From Streptomyces kaniharaensis (GTDB lineage: Bacteria > Actinomycetota > Actinomycetes > Streptomycetales > Streptomycetaceae), in the NCBI RefSeq assembly GCF_009569385.1, contig NZ_WBOF01000001.1, positions 2,552,001 to 2,616,000 on the forward strand: a stretch of DNA of 64,000 nt, given 5' to 3'. The position numbers and the translations under genes were made by a program. The notes under the pieces were generated by a model. It was not told the DNA's origin. It saw only the letters and a program-made list of their open reading frames with translations, and searched no databases. Shown here one piece after another: positions 32,774-40,803 of the stretch (position 1 is its first letter; every line of letters begins with the position of its first letter).

Positions 32774-34221
32774 CCGCCCCCGAGCCGGGGACGGCCCCGG
32801 GGTGCCCCGTCGCGCACGGCGGCCTGCCCACGGGGGTTCCGCTGACCCCGCTGCACGGCGCCGCCGTCGCCGACGACCCGCACGGCCTGTACGCCCGGCT
32901 GCGCGCCCGCCACGGCCCGGTCGCGCCGATCGAGCTGGAGCCCGGGGTCGAGGCCTGGCTCGTCCTCGGCTACGCCGAACTGCTCGAACTCACCCGCAAC
33001 GAGGCGCTGTTCTCCAAGGACTCGCGCCGCTGGCGGGTCCCCGCCGAGGGCCGGCTGGCCGCCGACTCCCGGCTGCTGCCGATGACCTCCTGGCGCCCCA
33101 CCCTGCTCAACCTGGACGGCGCCGAGCACCAGCGGCTGCGCGCCGCCGTCGCCGACACGCTCGCCCAAATCGACCACCGCCAGCTGCGCGAGACCACCGA
33201 GGCCGCGGCCAACGATCTCATCGACAGCTGGGGCCCGGACGGCACCGCCGACCTGATCGCCCAGTACGCCCGCGCGCTGCCGCTGCTGGTCTTCACCCAG
33301 CTGGTCGGCCTGCCCGCCGAGGCCGGTCCGCACCTCGTCGAGCTGATCAGCCACTTCGTGGACAGCGGCGCCGAATCGGTGCGCGCCAGCGCCGAGTTCC
33401 AGGCCATCCTGGTCGACCTCGTCCGCCGCCGCCGGGCCGTCCCCAGCGCCGACCTCACCTCCTGGCTGCTCGCCCACCCGGCCGCGCTGACCGACGAGGA
33501 GGCGGTGCACCACCTGGTCGTGCTGATGGTCGCGGGCAACGAGACCAGCATCAACTGGACCGGCAACACGCTGCGGCTGCTGCTCACCGACCGCCGGTTC
33601 CGGGCCACCCTCACCGGCGGCCGGCTCACCGTCTCCGACGCGCTGGAGGAGGTGCTCTGGCGCGACCCACCGACGCAGAACTTCCCCGGCCGCTGGGCCA
33701 CCACCGACACCGTGCTCGGCGGCCAGTACATCAGCGCCGGGGACATGCTGGTGCTCGGCCTGGCCGCCGCCAACGCCGACCCGGCCGTCCAGGGCGCCGC
33801 CTCCGCCGCGCAGGGCTCGCTCGGCGGCAACCGCGCCCACCTCGCCTGGGGCGCCGGCCGGCACGTCTGCCCGGCCCAGCACCCGGCCCGGATCATCGTC
33901 GAGACCGCCGTCGAGACCCTGCTGCACCGGCTGCCGGACCTCCAACTGGCCGTCCCGCCGGGCGAGCTGGCCTGGCGTCCGTCGCCCTGGTCTCGTGCGC
34001 TGCTCGGCCTGCCGGTGCTCTACAGCGCCTTCACCCCGCCCCGTCCGCCAGCCCCCGAGAGGACCGCATGGACACCGCCGCCGCTCCCCGTGGACTTCGC
34101 CCTCAGCCCGTCCGGCTCGACCCCTTCGGACGCGACCAGCACAGAGAGAACGCCCGGCTCCGGGACGCCGGCCCGACGGTCCCGGTGGAGCTCCCTGGCG
34201 GGGTGGTGGTCTGGGCGATAA
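32770..34221 (+). CDS. cytochrome P450, CYP157-like, lacking the EXXR arginine
   Basis: 483 aa. Heme loop HLAWGAGRHVCPAQHPARI with the axial Cys; I-helix VLMVAGNETSINWTGN. The K-helix reads DALEEVLWRDPPTQNF, so the invariant Arg of EXXR is Trp. This is the hallmark of the CYP157 family, which is paired with CYP154 enzymes in streptomycete conservons. The last 51 residues (RTAWTPPPLPVDF onward) lie in a frame overlapping the next P450 by 154 nt and look unrelated to P450 sequence. An ancestral stop has probably been lost. Substrate unknown. Confidence 0.92.
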   Translation: MTAPEPGTAPGCPVAHGGLPTGVPLTPLHGAAVADDPHGLYARLRARHGPVAPIELEPGVEAWLVLGYAELLELTRNEALFSKDSRRWRVPAEGRLAADSRLLPMTSWRPTLLNLDGAEHQRLRAAVADTLAQIDHRQLRETTEAAANDLIDSWGPDGTADLIAQYARALPLLVFTQLVGLPAEAGPHLVELISHFVDSGAESVRASAEFQAILVDLVRRRRAVPSADLTSWLLAHPAALTDEEAVHHLVVLMVAGNETSINWTGNTLRLLLTDRRFRATLTGGRLTVSDALEEVLWRDPPTQNFPGRWATTDTVLGGQYISAGDMLVLGLAAANADPAVQGAASAAQGSLGGNRAHLAWGAGRHVCPAQHPARIIVETAVETLLHRLPDLQLAVPPGELAWRPSPWSRALLGLPVLYSAFTPPRPPAPERTAWTPPPLPVDFALSPSGSTPSDATSTERTPGSGTPARRSRWSSLAGWWSGR

Positions 34222-35306
34222 CCCACCACGACGCCCTGCAGACGCTGCTCGCCGACCCGCGGGTCGGCAAGAACCCGCAGCTGTGGACGGAGTTCCGGGA
34301 GGGCCGGCTGCCGGAGGGCTGGCCGCTGCTCGGCTTCGTGACCGTGCCCGGCATGATCACCGCGGACGGCGAGGACCACCGGCGGCTGCGCGGGCTGGTC
34401 AGCCAGGCCTTCACACCGCGCCGGATCGCCGCCCTGGCGCCCGCGATCGAGGCCAGGACGGTCGCGCTGCTCGACGAAGTCGCCAAGCTGGACGGCCCGT
34501 TCGACCTGCGCGCGCACTTCGCCTACCCGCTGCCGATGCAGGTCATCGGCGACCTGCTCGGCCTCGCGCGGGAGCAGCTGGACGAACTGCACGAGCTGTC
34601 CGACACCCTGGTCTCCAGCGCGGCCAGCCCGGCGGCCGCCGTCGCCGCGCGGCAGTCGCTGAACGCGCTGCTGGCGTCCGTCGTCGAGGCCAAGCGGGCC
34701 GAGCCCGGCGACGACCTGACCACCGACCTGATCGCCGCCCGCGAGGCCGGCCACCGCCTCGACCAGCAGCGGCTCAGCGAGGCCGAACTGGTCGGCACCC
34801 TGCTGCTGATGCTGGTCGCCGGGCACGAGACCACGCTCAACCTGATCACCAACGCCGTCCGGGCCCTGCTCGCCCACCCCGACCAGCTGCGGCTGGTGCT
34901 GGCCGGCGGGCAGCCGTGGTCGGCGGTGGTCGAGGAGACCCTGCGCCACGACTCCCCGGTCGGGCAGTTCCCGCTGCGGTACGCGACCGAGGACATCGCG
35001 GTCGGGGACGTGGTGATCCGGCGCGGCGAGGCGCTGCTCGCCTCGTACGCGGCGGCCGGGCGCGACGGCGGCCACCACCCGGACGCCGACCGCTTCGACA
35101 TCACCCGCCGGCCGAACCGGCACCTGTCGCTCGGCCACGGCCCGCACTTCTGCCTCGGCTCCGGGCTGGCCCGGCTGGAGGCGGAGACCGCGCTGCGGCA
35201 CCTGTTCGAGCGGTTCCCGGGCCTCGCCCTCGCGGAGGGCGAGGAGCCGGAGCCGATCGCCTCGTTCGTCAGCAACAGCGTGCGGAGCCTGCGGGTGACG
35301 GTCTGA
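34068..35306 (+). CDS. cytochrome P450, CYP154-like
   Basis: 412 aa from ATG 34068; GAGAGGA is upstream. The intact P450 motifs are I-helix LLMLVAGHETTLNLITN, K-helix VVEETLRHDSPVGQFPLRYA (EXXR present) and heme loop LGHGPHFCLGSGLARLEAE. It starts inside the 3' end of the upstream P450 gene and completes the cvnA-B-C-D-P450-P450 operon. CYP154 enzymes hydroxylate diverse hydrophobic molecules. Whether the conservon senses or controls that product is unknown. Confidence 0.94.
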   Translation: MDTAAAPRGLRPQPVRLDPFGRDQHRENARLRDAGPTVPVELPGGVVVWAITHHDALQTLLADPRVGKNPQLWTEFREGRLPEGWPLLGFVTVPGMITADGEDHRRLRGLVSQAFTPRRIAALAPAIEARTVALLDEVAKLDGPFDLRAHFAYPLPMQVIGDLLGLAREQLDELHELSDTLVSSAASPAAAVAARQSLNALLASVVEAKRAEPGDDLTTDLIAAREAGHRLDQQRLSEAELVGTLLLMLVAGHETTLNLITNAVRALLAHPDQLRLVLAGGQPWSAVVEETLRHDSPVGQFPLRYATEDIAVGDVVIRRGEALLASYAAAGRDGGHHPDADRFDITRRPNRHLSLGHGPHFCLGSGLARLEAETALRHLFERFPGLALAEGEEPEPIASFVSNSVRSLRVTV

Positions 35307-35338
35307 GCCACCCCGGCCTCGGCAGGGCCGCGGCCCGT

Positions 35339-35363
35339 ACTGACCGACCCCCGTACGGTCAGT
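35339..35363. terminator. convergent terminator-like hairpin
   Basis: ACTGACCG (35339-35346) pairs with CGGTCAGT (35356-35363) around a 9-nt loop. It sits between the cvn/P450 operon and the convergent gene, whose stop codon (35359-35361) lies inside the 3' arm. Confidence 0.6.
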
Positions 35364-36171
35364 CCCGGAAGAGCCCGTTGAGCTCCTGGTAGGTCAGCCC
35401 GCCGTCGAGGGCGGTGTACGTGCCGCTCGCGTACACCTCCTCGGCGGCCCGGCGCACCGCGGCGAACGCCGCCTTCGCGAGGCCCGGGCCGAGGCTGACC
35501 CGGGCGACGCCGAGCTTCGCCAGCTCCGGGACGGACGGGGAGCCGGGCCCGGCCAGCACGTTGAGCGGTGCGGGCACCGCCTCGACCAGCGCGGCGATCG
35601 TCGCCGGGTCGGCCACGCCGGGGACGAACACGCCGTCCGCGCCCGCCTCGACGTAGGCCCGCAGGCGGCGCACCGCCTCGTCCAGCCGGCCCTCCGGCTC
35701 GCCGAGTTGGTGCAGGAACACGTCGGTGCGCCCGTTGACGAACGCCGGGACGCCCGCCGCGTCCGCCGCCGCCCGGGCCGCGGCGATCCGCTCGGCCGCC
35801 TCGGCGAGCGGGCGGCCCTCGTCCTCCAGGTTGACGCCGACCGCGCCGGTGGCCAGCAGCGCGGCCACCGTCTCGCCGACGCCGGCGGCCGTCGGCGCGT
35901 AGCCGCTCTCCAGGTCCGCCGTGACCGGCAGCTCCACCGCGCGGACCACCAGCGCGGTCTGCGCCAGCACCTGCTCGCGGTCGGCTCCGCCGCCGTCCGG
36001 GCTGCCGAGCGTCCACGCGACGCTCGCGCTGGCGGTCGCGACGGCCCGGGCGCCCGCGGCGGCGACCAGGCGGGCGCTCACCGCGTCCCACGCGTTGGCG
36101 AGCACCAGCGGCTCGCCGGGGCGGTGCAGCTCTCGGAGGAGCCGCGCCTTCTCCTGCTGGATGCCCGTCAT
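35359..36171 (-). CDS. isocitrate lyase/PEP mutase-family protein
   Basis: 270 aa TIM barrel. Family signatures: PLVLANAWDAVSARLVAAAG, VTADLESGYAP, GAVGVNLEDEGRPL, VPAFVNGRTDVFL and the terminal LGVARVSLGPGLAKAAFAAV. Members cleave or rearrange C-C or C-P bonds in oxaloacetate-like substrates. The specific substrate here is unknown, and the KKCGH of true isocitrate lyases is absent. It is followed by the convergent conservon terminator and has an AhpD-like gene 12 bp upstream on the same strand, probably co-transcribed. Confidence 0.9.
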   Translation of the reverse strand: MTGIQQEKARLLRELHRPGEPLVLANAWDAVSARLVAAAGARAVATASASVAWTLGSPDGGGADREQVLAQTALVVRAVELPVTADLESGYAPTAAGVGETVAALLATGAVGVNLEDEGRPLAEAAERIAAARAAADAAGVPAFVNGRTDVFLHQLGEPEGRLDEAVRRLRAYVEAGADGVFVPGVADPATIAALVEAVPAPLNVLAGPGSPSVPELAKLGVARVSLGPGLAKAAFAAVRRAAEEVYASGTYTALDGGLTYQELNGLFRD

Positions 36172-36183
36172 CTGCCGCTCCCC

Positions 36184-36684
36184 CTACCTGGCGGCCGGGC
36201 TGAGCCGGGAGGTGACGCCGATGCGGTTCCAGGCGTTGATGGTGGCGATGAGCGCGATCAGCTGGGCCAGCTCCGCCTCCTCGAAGTGGGCGGCGGCCTC
36301 GTCGTACACGGCGTCCGGCACGTGGCCCTGGGTCAGCAGGGTGACGGACTCGGTGAGCGCGAGCGCGGCCCGCTCCTTCGCGGTGAACCACGGGGTCTCG
36401 CGCCAGGCCGGGAGGGAGAGCAGGCGGTGGTCCTGCTCGCCGTTCTTCGCGGCGTCGGTGGCGTGCATGTCGATGCAGAAGGCGCAGCCGTTGATCATCG
36501 AGGCGTGGACCTTGACCAGCTCGGCGAGCTTCGGGTCGAGGCCGGTCCGTGAGGCGCGATCCACGGCGACCATGGCCTGGTAGTAGTCGGAGGCGAGCTC
36601 CGGGACGGAAAGCCGCCTCGCGGGGGCGGGCACGGGGGCGTCCGCGGTCCCGGCCGCGGCCACGGTGTCGTTCGTCGTCGTCAT
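36184..36684 (-). CDS. carboxymuconolactone decarboxylase/AhpD-like protein
   Basis: 166 aa. Redox motif MINGCAFCIDMHATDAAKNGE (C-x2-C with the downstream His intact), then LLSLPAWRET and ALALTESVTLLTQGHVPDAVYDEAAAHFEEAELAQLIALIATINAWNRIGV. This is typical of AhpD-like peroxidase/adaptor proteins. It is probably the first gene of a two-gene operon with the PEP-mutase-like gene. It is a distant paralogue of the gene at 40262, which lacks the His. Confidence 0.92.
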   Translation of the reverse strand: MTTTNDTVAAAGTADAPVPAPARRLSVPELASDYYQAMVAVDRASRTGLDPKLAELVKVHASMINGCAFCIDMHATDAAKNGEQDHRLLSLPAWRETPWFTAKERAALALTESVTLLTQGHVPDAVYDEAAAHFEEAELAQLIALIATINAWNRIGVTSRLSPAAR

Positions 36685-36831
36685 GAGCGCCAGCCTAGGC
36701 GGGGAGTGGCCCGCCGGCCTGGTGCATTCGGCGCCAGGATATGTGGGCCAATTCCGGCGACGGCCCGGCCGTTCCGGTGGGCGAACGGACGTGCGAGGAT
36801 CGCTGGCAGGACGAGGTCAGGGGCCAGGATC

Positions 36832-37614
36832 GTGTGTACGGCGTTCGTGAGCATCAAGCCGGAGGCGACGGTACCCGTCCTGCTGCTCTCCGTCCGGGAC
36901 GAGTACCTCGGACGCCGCTGGCTGCCGCCGGACCACCACTGGCCGGACCGGCCGTCCCTGATCGGCGGACTGGACCTCGCCGCGGGCGGCACCTGGCTCG
37001 CCGTCGACCCCGAGCGGCGGGTCGCCGCCTGCCTGCTCAACGGCTTCGGCCCGCCCGCCCCCGCCGAGACCCGGCTCTCCCGCGGCGAACTGCCGCTCGT
37101 CGCCGTCCGGGAAGGCGGCATCGGCCACCTCGACCTCACCCCGTACGACCCCTTCCACCTCGTCCTGGTCGGGCCGCACGGCGCCCGCGTCGCCAGCTGG
37201 GGCCACGGGCGGCTGACCGAGAGCGACCTGCCGACGGGCCTGAGCGTGGTCCTCAACGACGGGCTGGAGGGCCTCGCCGGGAGCCGGACCACCTCCGAGC
37301 GGATCCACGCCCTGATGGCCGCCCGCGCCGACCGCTTCCGGGCCCGCTTCGCGGCCGCACCCCGCCCCGAACCGGCCGGCGACGGGCCCACCGAGGCAGC
37401 CTGGGGCGCCTGGCTGCCGATCGTCTCCGGGGACGGGCTGGCGCTGGACGACGACGCGGCGCTCATCCAGCGGCGCGACTTCGGCGACGGGCGGTTCTGG
37501 GGCTCGTCCTCGATCTCGCTGCTCGCCGTCGGGCCGGACCGGCTGCGCTACGACTTCGGGCCGGCCCCGGTGCCGGCCGGGGGCGACGCGTGGCGGCGGG
37601 TGCCGCTCGGCTGA
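36832..37614 (+). CDS. NRDE/TANGO2-family protein
   Basis: 260 aa from GTG 36832, giving (M)CTAFVSIKPEATVPVLLLSVRDE. An N-terminal Cys2 followed by such strands and NRDE-like RDEY characterises TANGO2 proteins, an Ntn-hydrolase-like fold with unclear function (heme or lipid handling has been proposed). VLNDGLEG matches the mid-protein conserved region. The start was chosen because Cys2 is conserved; CAGGATC is a weak SD. Confidence 0.75.
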   Translation: MCTAFVSIKPEATVPVLLLSVRDEYLGRRWLPPDHHWPDRPSLIGGLDLAAGGTWLAVDPERRVAACLLNGFGPPAPAETRLSRGELPLVAVREGGIGHLDLTPYDPFHLVLVGPHGARVASWGHGRLTESDLPTGLSVVLNDGLEGLAGSRTTSERIHALMAARADRFRARFAAAPRPEPAGDGPTEAAWGAWLPIVSGDGLALDDDAALIQRRDFGDGRFWGSSSISLLAVGPDRLRYDFGPAPVPAGGDAWRRVPLG

Positions 37615-37773
37615 GGTCCGGGGGCGGGCGAACCGGGGACCCCGGGCCGGGAAACACCGGAGGCGGGAAACAAGGCAACAAGCTGCCAGGAAACGACCTG
37701 CCGGCAAAAGCACTTGAACCTGACCCAGCGGGAGGTTGCATCGTGATGTCCGTCGACCACGAAGGAGATCCCG

Positions 37774-37962
37774 ATGAACCACCGCCGCCTCGCCGGTGCG
37801 CTGCCCGCCGCACTTCTGGTGACCGGCACCGCGCTGGCCGTCACCGGTGTCCTGGTGCTCAGCGGCGCGACCGACTGGGCGGTGCCGTCCACCGCGCTGA
37901 TCGCCGCCGGGGTGCACCTGCTGATCTCGTACGCCCGGGCCGTCCACGCGGCCCCGATCTGA
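37774..37962 (+). CDS. small membrane protein of unknown function
   Basis: 62 aa. Two hydrophobic stretches (LPAALLVTGTALAVTGVLVL and VPSTALIAAGVHLLISYA) suggest a helical hairpin in the membrane. AAGGAG lies 7 nt before the ATG, a good ribosome binding site supporting a real gene. No family recognised. Confidence 0.6.
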   Translation: MNHRRLAGALPAALLVTGTALAVTGVLVLSGATDWAVPSTALIAAGVHLLISYARAVHAAPI

Positions 37963-38094
37963 GCGGCGGGTGGCCGGGATGTCGCACAGGCGTCCACTCG
38001 GTGAACTTCCGGCGGCAGGCCTGCCGGGCGTCTACACGGCGGTAGTAGCTTCGCTGGGACATCCCCTGATCAGGTCCCCGAGCGAAGGTGCGCG

Positions 38095-39015
38095 ATGTCC
38101 ACCCTGACCTACCCCGAAGCGATAGGCGTCGGCCTCTTGCAGGGTGTGACGGAACTCTTCCCGGTCTCCAGCCTCGGCCACAGCATCCTGCTGCCGGCGA
38201 TCATCGGCGGCAGGATCCAGCAGGACCTCGACATGACCGCTGAGGGCTCGTCCTACCTCGCCGTCCTCGTCGGCCTGCACCTGGCCACCGCGCTCGCGCT
38301 GGTGGTCTTCTTCTACCGGGACTGGATCCGGGTCATCAGCGGCCTGTTCACCTCGATCCGCCACCGCCGGGTCCGGACGCGGGACGAGAAGCTCGCCTGG
38401 CTGCTCATCATCTCCACCATCCCGGTCGGCGTCGCGGGCCTCGCGTTGGAGAAGGCCCTGCGGCACGCGCTCGGCAAGCCCGTCCCCGCCGCGGTCTTCC
38501 TCGCGCTCAACGGGCTGGTGCTGCTCGGCGCCGAGCGGCTCAAGCGCGGCGGCTCCGGGCGCCGCCGGGCCGGCCACGCCGCGCCGCTGCCCGAGGTGCC
38601 GGGCATGGACCCGGCGGTCGCCTCCGACCACCGGCTCGCCCGGCTGACCTACCGCCAGGGCGCGTGGATCGGCGCGGCCCAGATCCTCGCCCTGTTCCCC
38701 GGCATCAGCCGCTCCGGCGTCACGATGAGCGCCGGCATCCTGCGCGGCCTGCACCACGAGGACGCCGCCCGGTTCTCCTTCCTGCTCGCCACCCCGGTGA
38801 TCATCGCCGCCTCGGCGCTGAAGGTGCCCGAGCTGTTCAAGCCGGAGAACTCCGCCGTCCTCGGCCCGGTCGTGGCGGGCAGCATCGCGGCCTTCGTCGC
38901 CGGATACGTCTCGGTGCGCTTCCTCACCAAGTACTTCGAGACCCGCAGCCTGACGCCGTTCGCGATCTACTGCTTCGTCGCCGGCGTCGGCAGCGCGGTC
39001 TACCTGTCGGTCTGA
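38095..39015 (+). CDS. uppP: undecaprenyl-diphosphatase UppP/BacA
   Basis: 306 aa polytopic membrane enzyme that recycles the peptidoglycan lipid carrier by dephosphorylating C55-PP. Catalytic motifs: EAIGVGLLQGVTELFPVSSLGHSILL (the E/Q-rich motif and the following Ser) and the P-loop-like FPGISRSGVTMSAGILRGL with the essential Arg. The length is slightly above usual because of a charged cytoplasmic loop (about 145-190). Overexpression of this family confers bacitracin resistance. It stands alone, with its own upstream region of 132 bp. Confidence 0.96.
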   Translation: MSTLTYPEAIGVGLLQGVTELFPVSSLGHSILLPAIIGGRIQQDLDMTAEGSSYLAVLVGLHLATALALVVFFYRDWIRVISGLFTSIRHRRVRTRDEKLAWLLIISTIPVGVAGLALEKALRHALGKPVPAAVFLALNGLVLLGAERLKRGGSGRRRAGHAAPLPEVPGMDPAVASDHRLARLTYRQGAWIGAAQILALFPGISRSGVTMSAGILRGLHHEDAARFSFLLATPVIIAASALKVPELFKPENSAVLGPVVAGSIAAFVAGYVSVRFLTKYFETRSLTPFAIYCFVAGVGSAVYLSV

Positions 39016-39018
39016 GGC

Positions 39019-39255
39019 TCACAACTCCAGCAGGAGACTGGCGAGTTCGCCGGGCGTGGAGAACATCGGCCAGTGCCCGGCGTCCAGTTCGACCAGCCGC
39101 CGGTGCTCGCTCTCCAGCAGCTCGACGACGTTGCCGTACGGCTCCGGCCAGTCCAGCAGGCACTTGACGTACGTCGCCGGCAGGTCGGCCATCGAGCCGG
39201 CCAGGACGGCCGGTTCGGTCAGCGAGGCGCCCGGGTGCGGCGTCGGATTTGACAC
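39019..39255 (-). pseudogene. C-terminal remnant of an alpha/beta-hydrolase
   Basis: 78 aa that correspond only to the C-terminal end of an alpha/beta-hydrolase: ATYVKCLLDWPEPYGNVVELL, then LVELDAGHWPMFSTPGELASLLLEL with the catalytic-His motif. The oxyanion loop, the nucleophile elbow and about two thirds of the protein are missing, and nothing upstream encodes them. It begins 4 bp after the uppP stop, so the N-terminal part was presumably deleted. Confidence 0.65.
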
Positions 39256-39302
39256 CGGGAGGCGGGTCGGGCGATCGGCCCGCCACCCGGTGTCTCAGGC
39301 GA

Positions 39303-40187
39303 TCAGACGGTGAGGCCGAGCGTCGCCAGCCGCTCCGGGTCGGTGAGGATGTCCAGGCCGGTGATGCGGCCGTCGCGGATCGTGAAGGACATGACCGACA
39401 GCGGGCGCCCCTCCGCGAAGGACACCACCCCGGGCGAGCCGTTGACCAGCACCGGGCGGGCGTCGGCCGCGAAGCGGGCGAACGTGATCGCCTGGGACGC
39501 GACGTCGGCCGCGCCGCGCCGCAGGATGCTCGGCACCAGCGCGCCGCCGTCCGAACGGGCCACCACCCCGGGGTCGAGGACGGTGAGCAGCGCGTCGAAG
39601 TCGCCGCCGCGTGAGGCGGTCAGGAAGGCCTCCACCACCTCGCGCTTGCGGGCCAGGTCGGTGTCCGCGGCCGGGGTGACGCCCTGGACGCGGCGCCGGG
39701 CGCGGCTGGCCAGCTGCCGGGTGGAGGCCGAGGTGCGGCCGAGGACGGGCGCGATCTCGTCGAAGGGCACGTCGAACAGGTCGTGCAGGACGAAGGCCAG
39801 CCGTTCGGCCGGTGAGAGCGTCTCCAGGACGACCATGAGCGCGATCCCGACCGAGTCCGCGACCAGGATCTCCTGCGCCGGATCGAGCGCGGCCAGCCCG
39901 CTGACGACCGGGTCCGGCAGCCGGACCGACCCGTCCTGCTCGGGCAGCGGCTCCTCGCGGCGCGAGGTGCGCGAGCGCAGCTGGTCCAGGCAGACCCGGC
40001 CGACCACGGTGGTCAGCCACGCCCCGAGGTTCCTCACGTCGCTCACGTCGCTGCGGCTCAGCCTCAGCCACGCCTCCTGGACGGCGTCCTCGGCCTCGGC
40101 GAGCGAGCCGAGCATCCGGTAGGCCACCGAGCGCAGTTGGGGCCGCTCCGCCTCGAAGCGCTCCGCCAGAAGAAATTCCCCGCCCAT
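39303..40187 (-). CDS. ECF41-family sigma factor with SnoaL-like C-terminal domain (SigJ-like)
   Basis: 294 aa. Sigma region 2: RSVAYRMLGSLAEAEDAVQEAWLRL and NLGAWLTTVVGRVCLDQLR. The linker reads VRLPDPVVSG (cf. WLPEPL of ECF41). Region 4: SPAERLAFVLHDLFDVPFDEIAPVLGRTSASTRQLASRARRRV. A SnoaL/NTF2-like domain (about 185-294) carries degenerate DGGGK (SDGGAL) and NPDKL (TDPERL) motifs that regulate activity in the family. ECF41 sigmas lack a separate anti-sigma and activate a divergent carboxymuconolactone decarboxylase/oxidoreductase/epimerase gene, here at 40262. Confidence 0.94.
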   Translation of the reverse strand: MGGEFLLAERFEAERPQLRSVAYRMLGSLAEAEDAVQEAWLRLSRSDVSDVRNLGAWLTTVVGRVCLDQLRSRTSRREEPLPEQDGSVRLPDPVVSGLAALDPAQEILVADSVGIALMVVLETLSPAERLAFVLHDLFDVPFDEIAPVLGRTSASTRQLASRARRRVQGVTPAADTDLARKREVVEAFLTASRGGDFDALLTVLDPGVVARSDGGALVPSILRRGAADVASQAITFARFAADARPVLVNGSPGVVSFAEGRPLSVMSFTIRDGRITGLDILTDPERLATLGLTV

Positions 40188-40188
40188 C

Positions 40189-40215
40189 TGTCACATCCTC
40201 GTGTCGGGATCCGTC
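40189..40215 (+). promoter_or_regulatory. ECF41-dependent promoter
   Basis: TGTCACA (40189-40195), 16 bp, CGTC (40212-40215): an exact match to the published ECF41 consensus. It lies between the divergent sigma gene (start 40187) and its target and reads toward the decarboxylase gene, 46 bp upstream of that ATG. Confidence 0.9.
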
Positions 40216-40261
40216 GGTCCAGTGACGGACGCTAACCGACGAAGACCACGAGGAGCACGAG

Positions 40262-40726
40262 ATGACCACCGCTCGCATGAAGAACCCCGCCCTGGTCCTG
40301 CCGGACGCCATGAAGGGCATCCAGGCCATCTACAAGGCCATGTACCAGGGCGGCGTGTCCCCGCAGATCCTGGAGCTCGTCCACCTGCGGGCCAGCCAGA
40401 TCAACGGGTGCAGCGCCTGCGTCTTCGCCGGCGTCGAGGGCGCCCGCAAGCACGGCGAGACCGACGAGCGCCTGCACGCCGTCGCCGCCTGGCGCGAGGC
40501 CCCGTTCTTCACCGACGAGGAGCGCGCCGCCCTCGCCCTCACCGAGGCCGCCACCCGCATCGCCGACCGCAGCGGCAAGGCCGTCCCGGACGACGTCTGG
40601 GACGAGGCCGCCGACCACTTCAACCAGGAGCAGCTCTCCGCGATCATCCTGATGATCAGCCTCACCAACTTCTTCAACCGCATCAACACCACGATCGAGG
40701 AGCCCGCCGGCGCCACCTGGAACTGA
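40262..40726 (+). CDS. carboxymuconolactone decarboxylase-family protein, ECF41 target
   Basis: 154 aa. HLRASQINGCSACVFAGVEGARKHGE has the C-x2-C pair, but the usual His four residues later is Gly. The rest (ALTEAATRIADRSGKAVPDDVWDEAADHFNQEQLSAIILMISLTNFFNRINTT) is standard for AhpD-like proteins. AACGAGGAGCACGAG-type purines precede the ATG. Control by the adjacent ECF41 sigma is very likely. Loss of the His argues against a standard AhpD proton relay. Confidence 0.92.
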   Translation: MTTARMKNPALVLPDAMKGIQAIYKAMYQGGVSPQILELVHLRASQINGCSACVFAGVEGARKHGETDERLHAVAAWREAPFFTDEERAALALTEAATRIADRSGKAVPDDVWDEAADHFNQEQLSAIILMISLTNFFNRINTTIEEPAGATWN

Positions 40727-40786
40727 TCCCCCGTCGGCGGGGCGGCGCACCCGACATATGAGATGCGCCGACCCGCCTCCGGGCCC

Positions 40787-40803
40787 TACTCTGACCGGCC
40801 GTG
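40787..40803 (+). promoter_or_regulatory. -10 box of a probable leaderless transcript
   Basis: TACTCT (40787-40792) ends 8 nt before the GTG at 40801, with no SD between. Confidence 0.4.

Noticed and set aside
39019..39255. Intact small hydrolase
   Set aside because: It contains only the C-terminal quarter of the fold and lacks the nucleophile; treated as a remnant.
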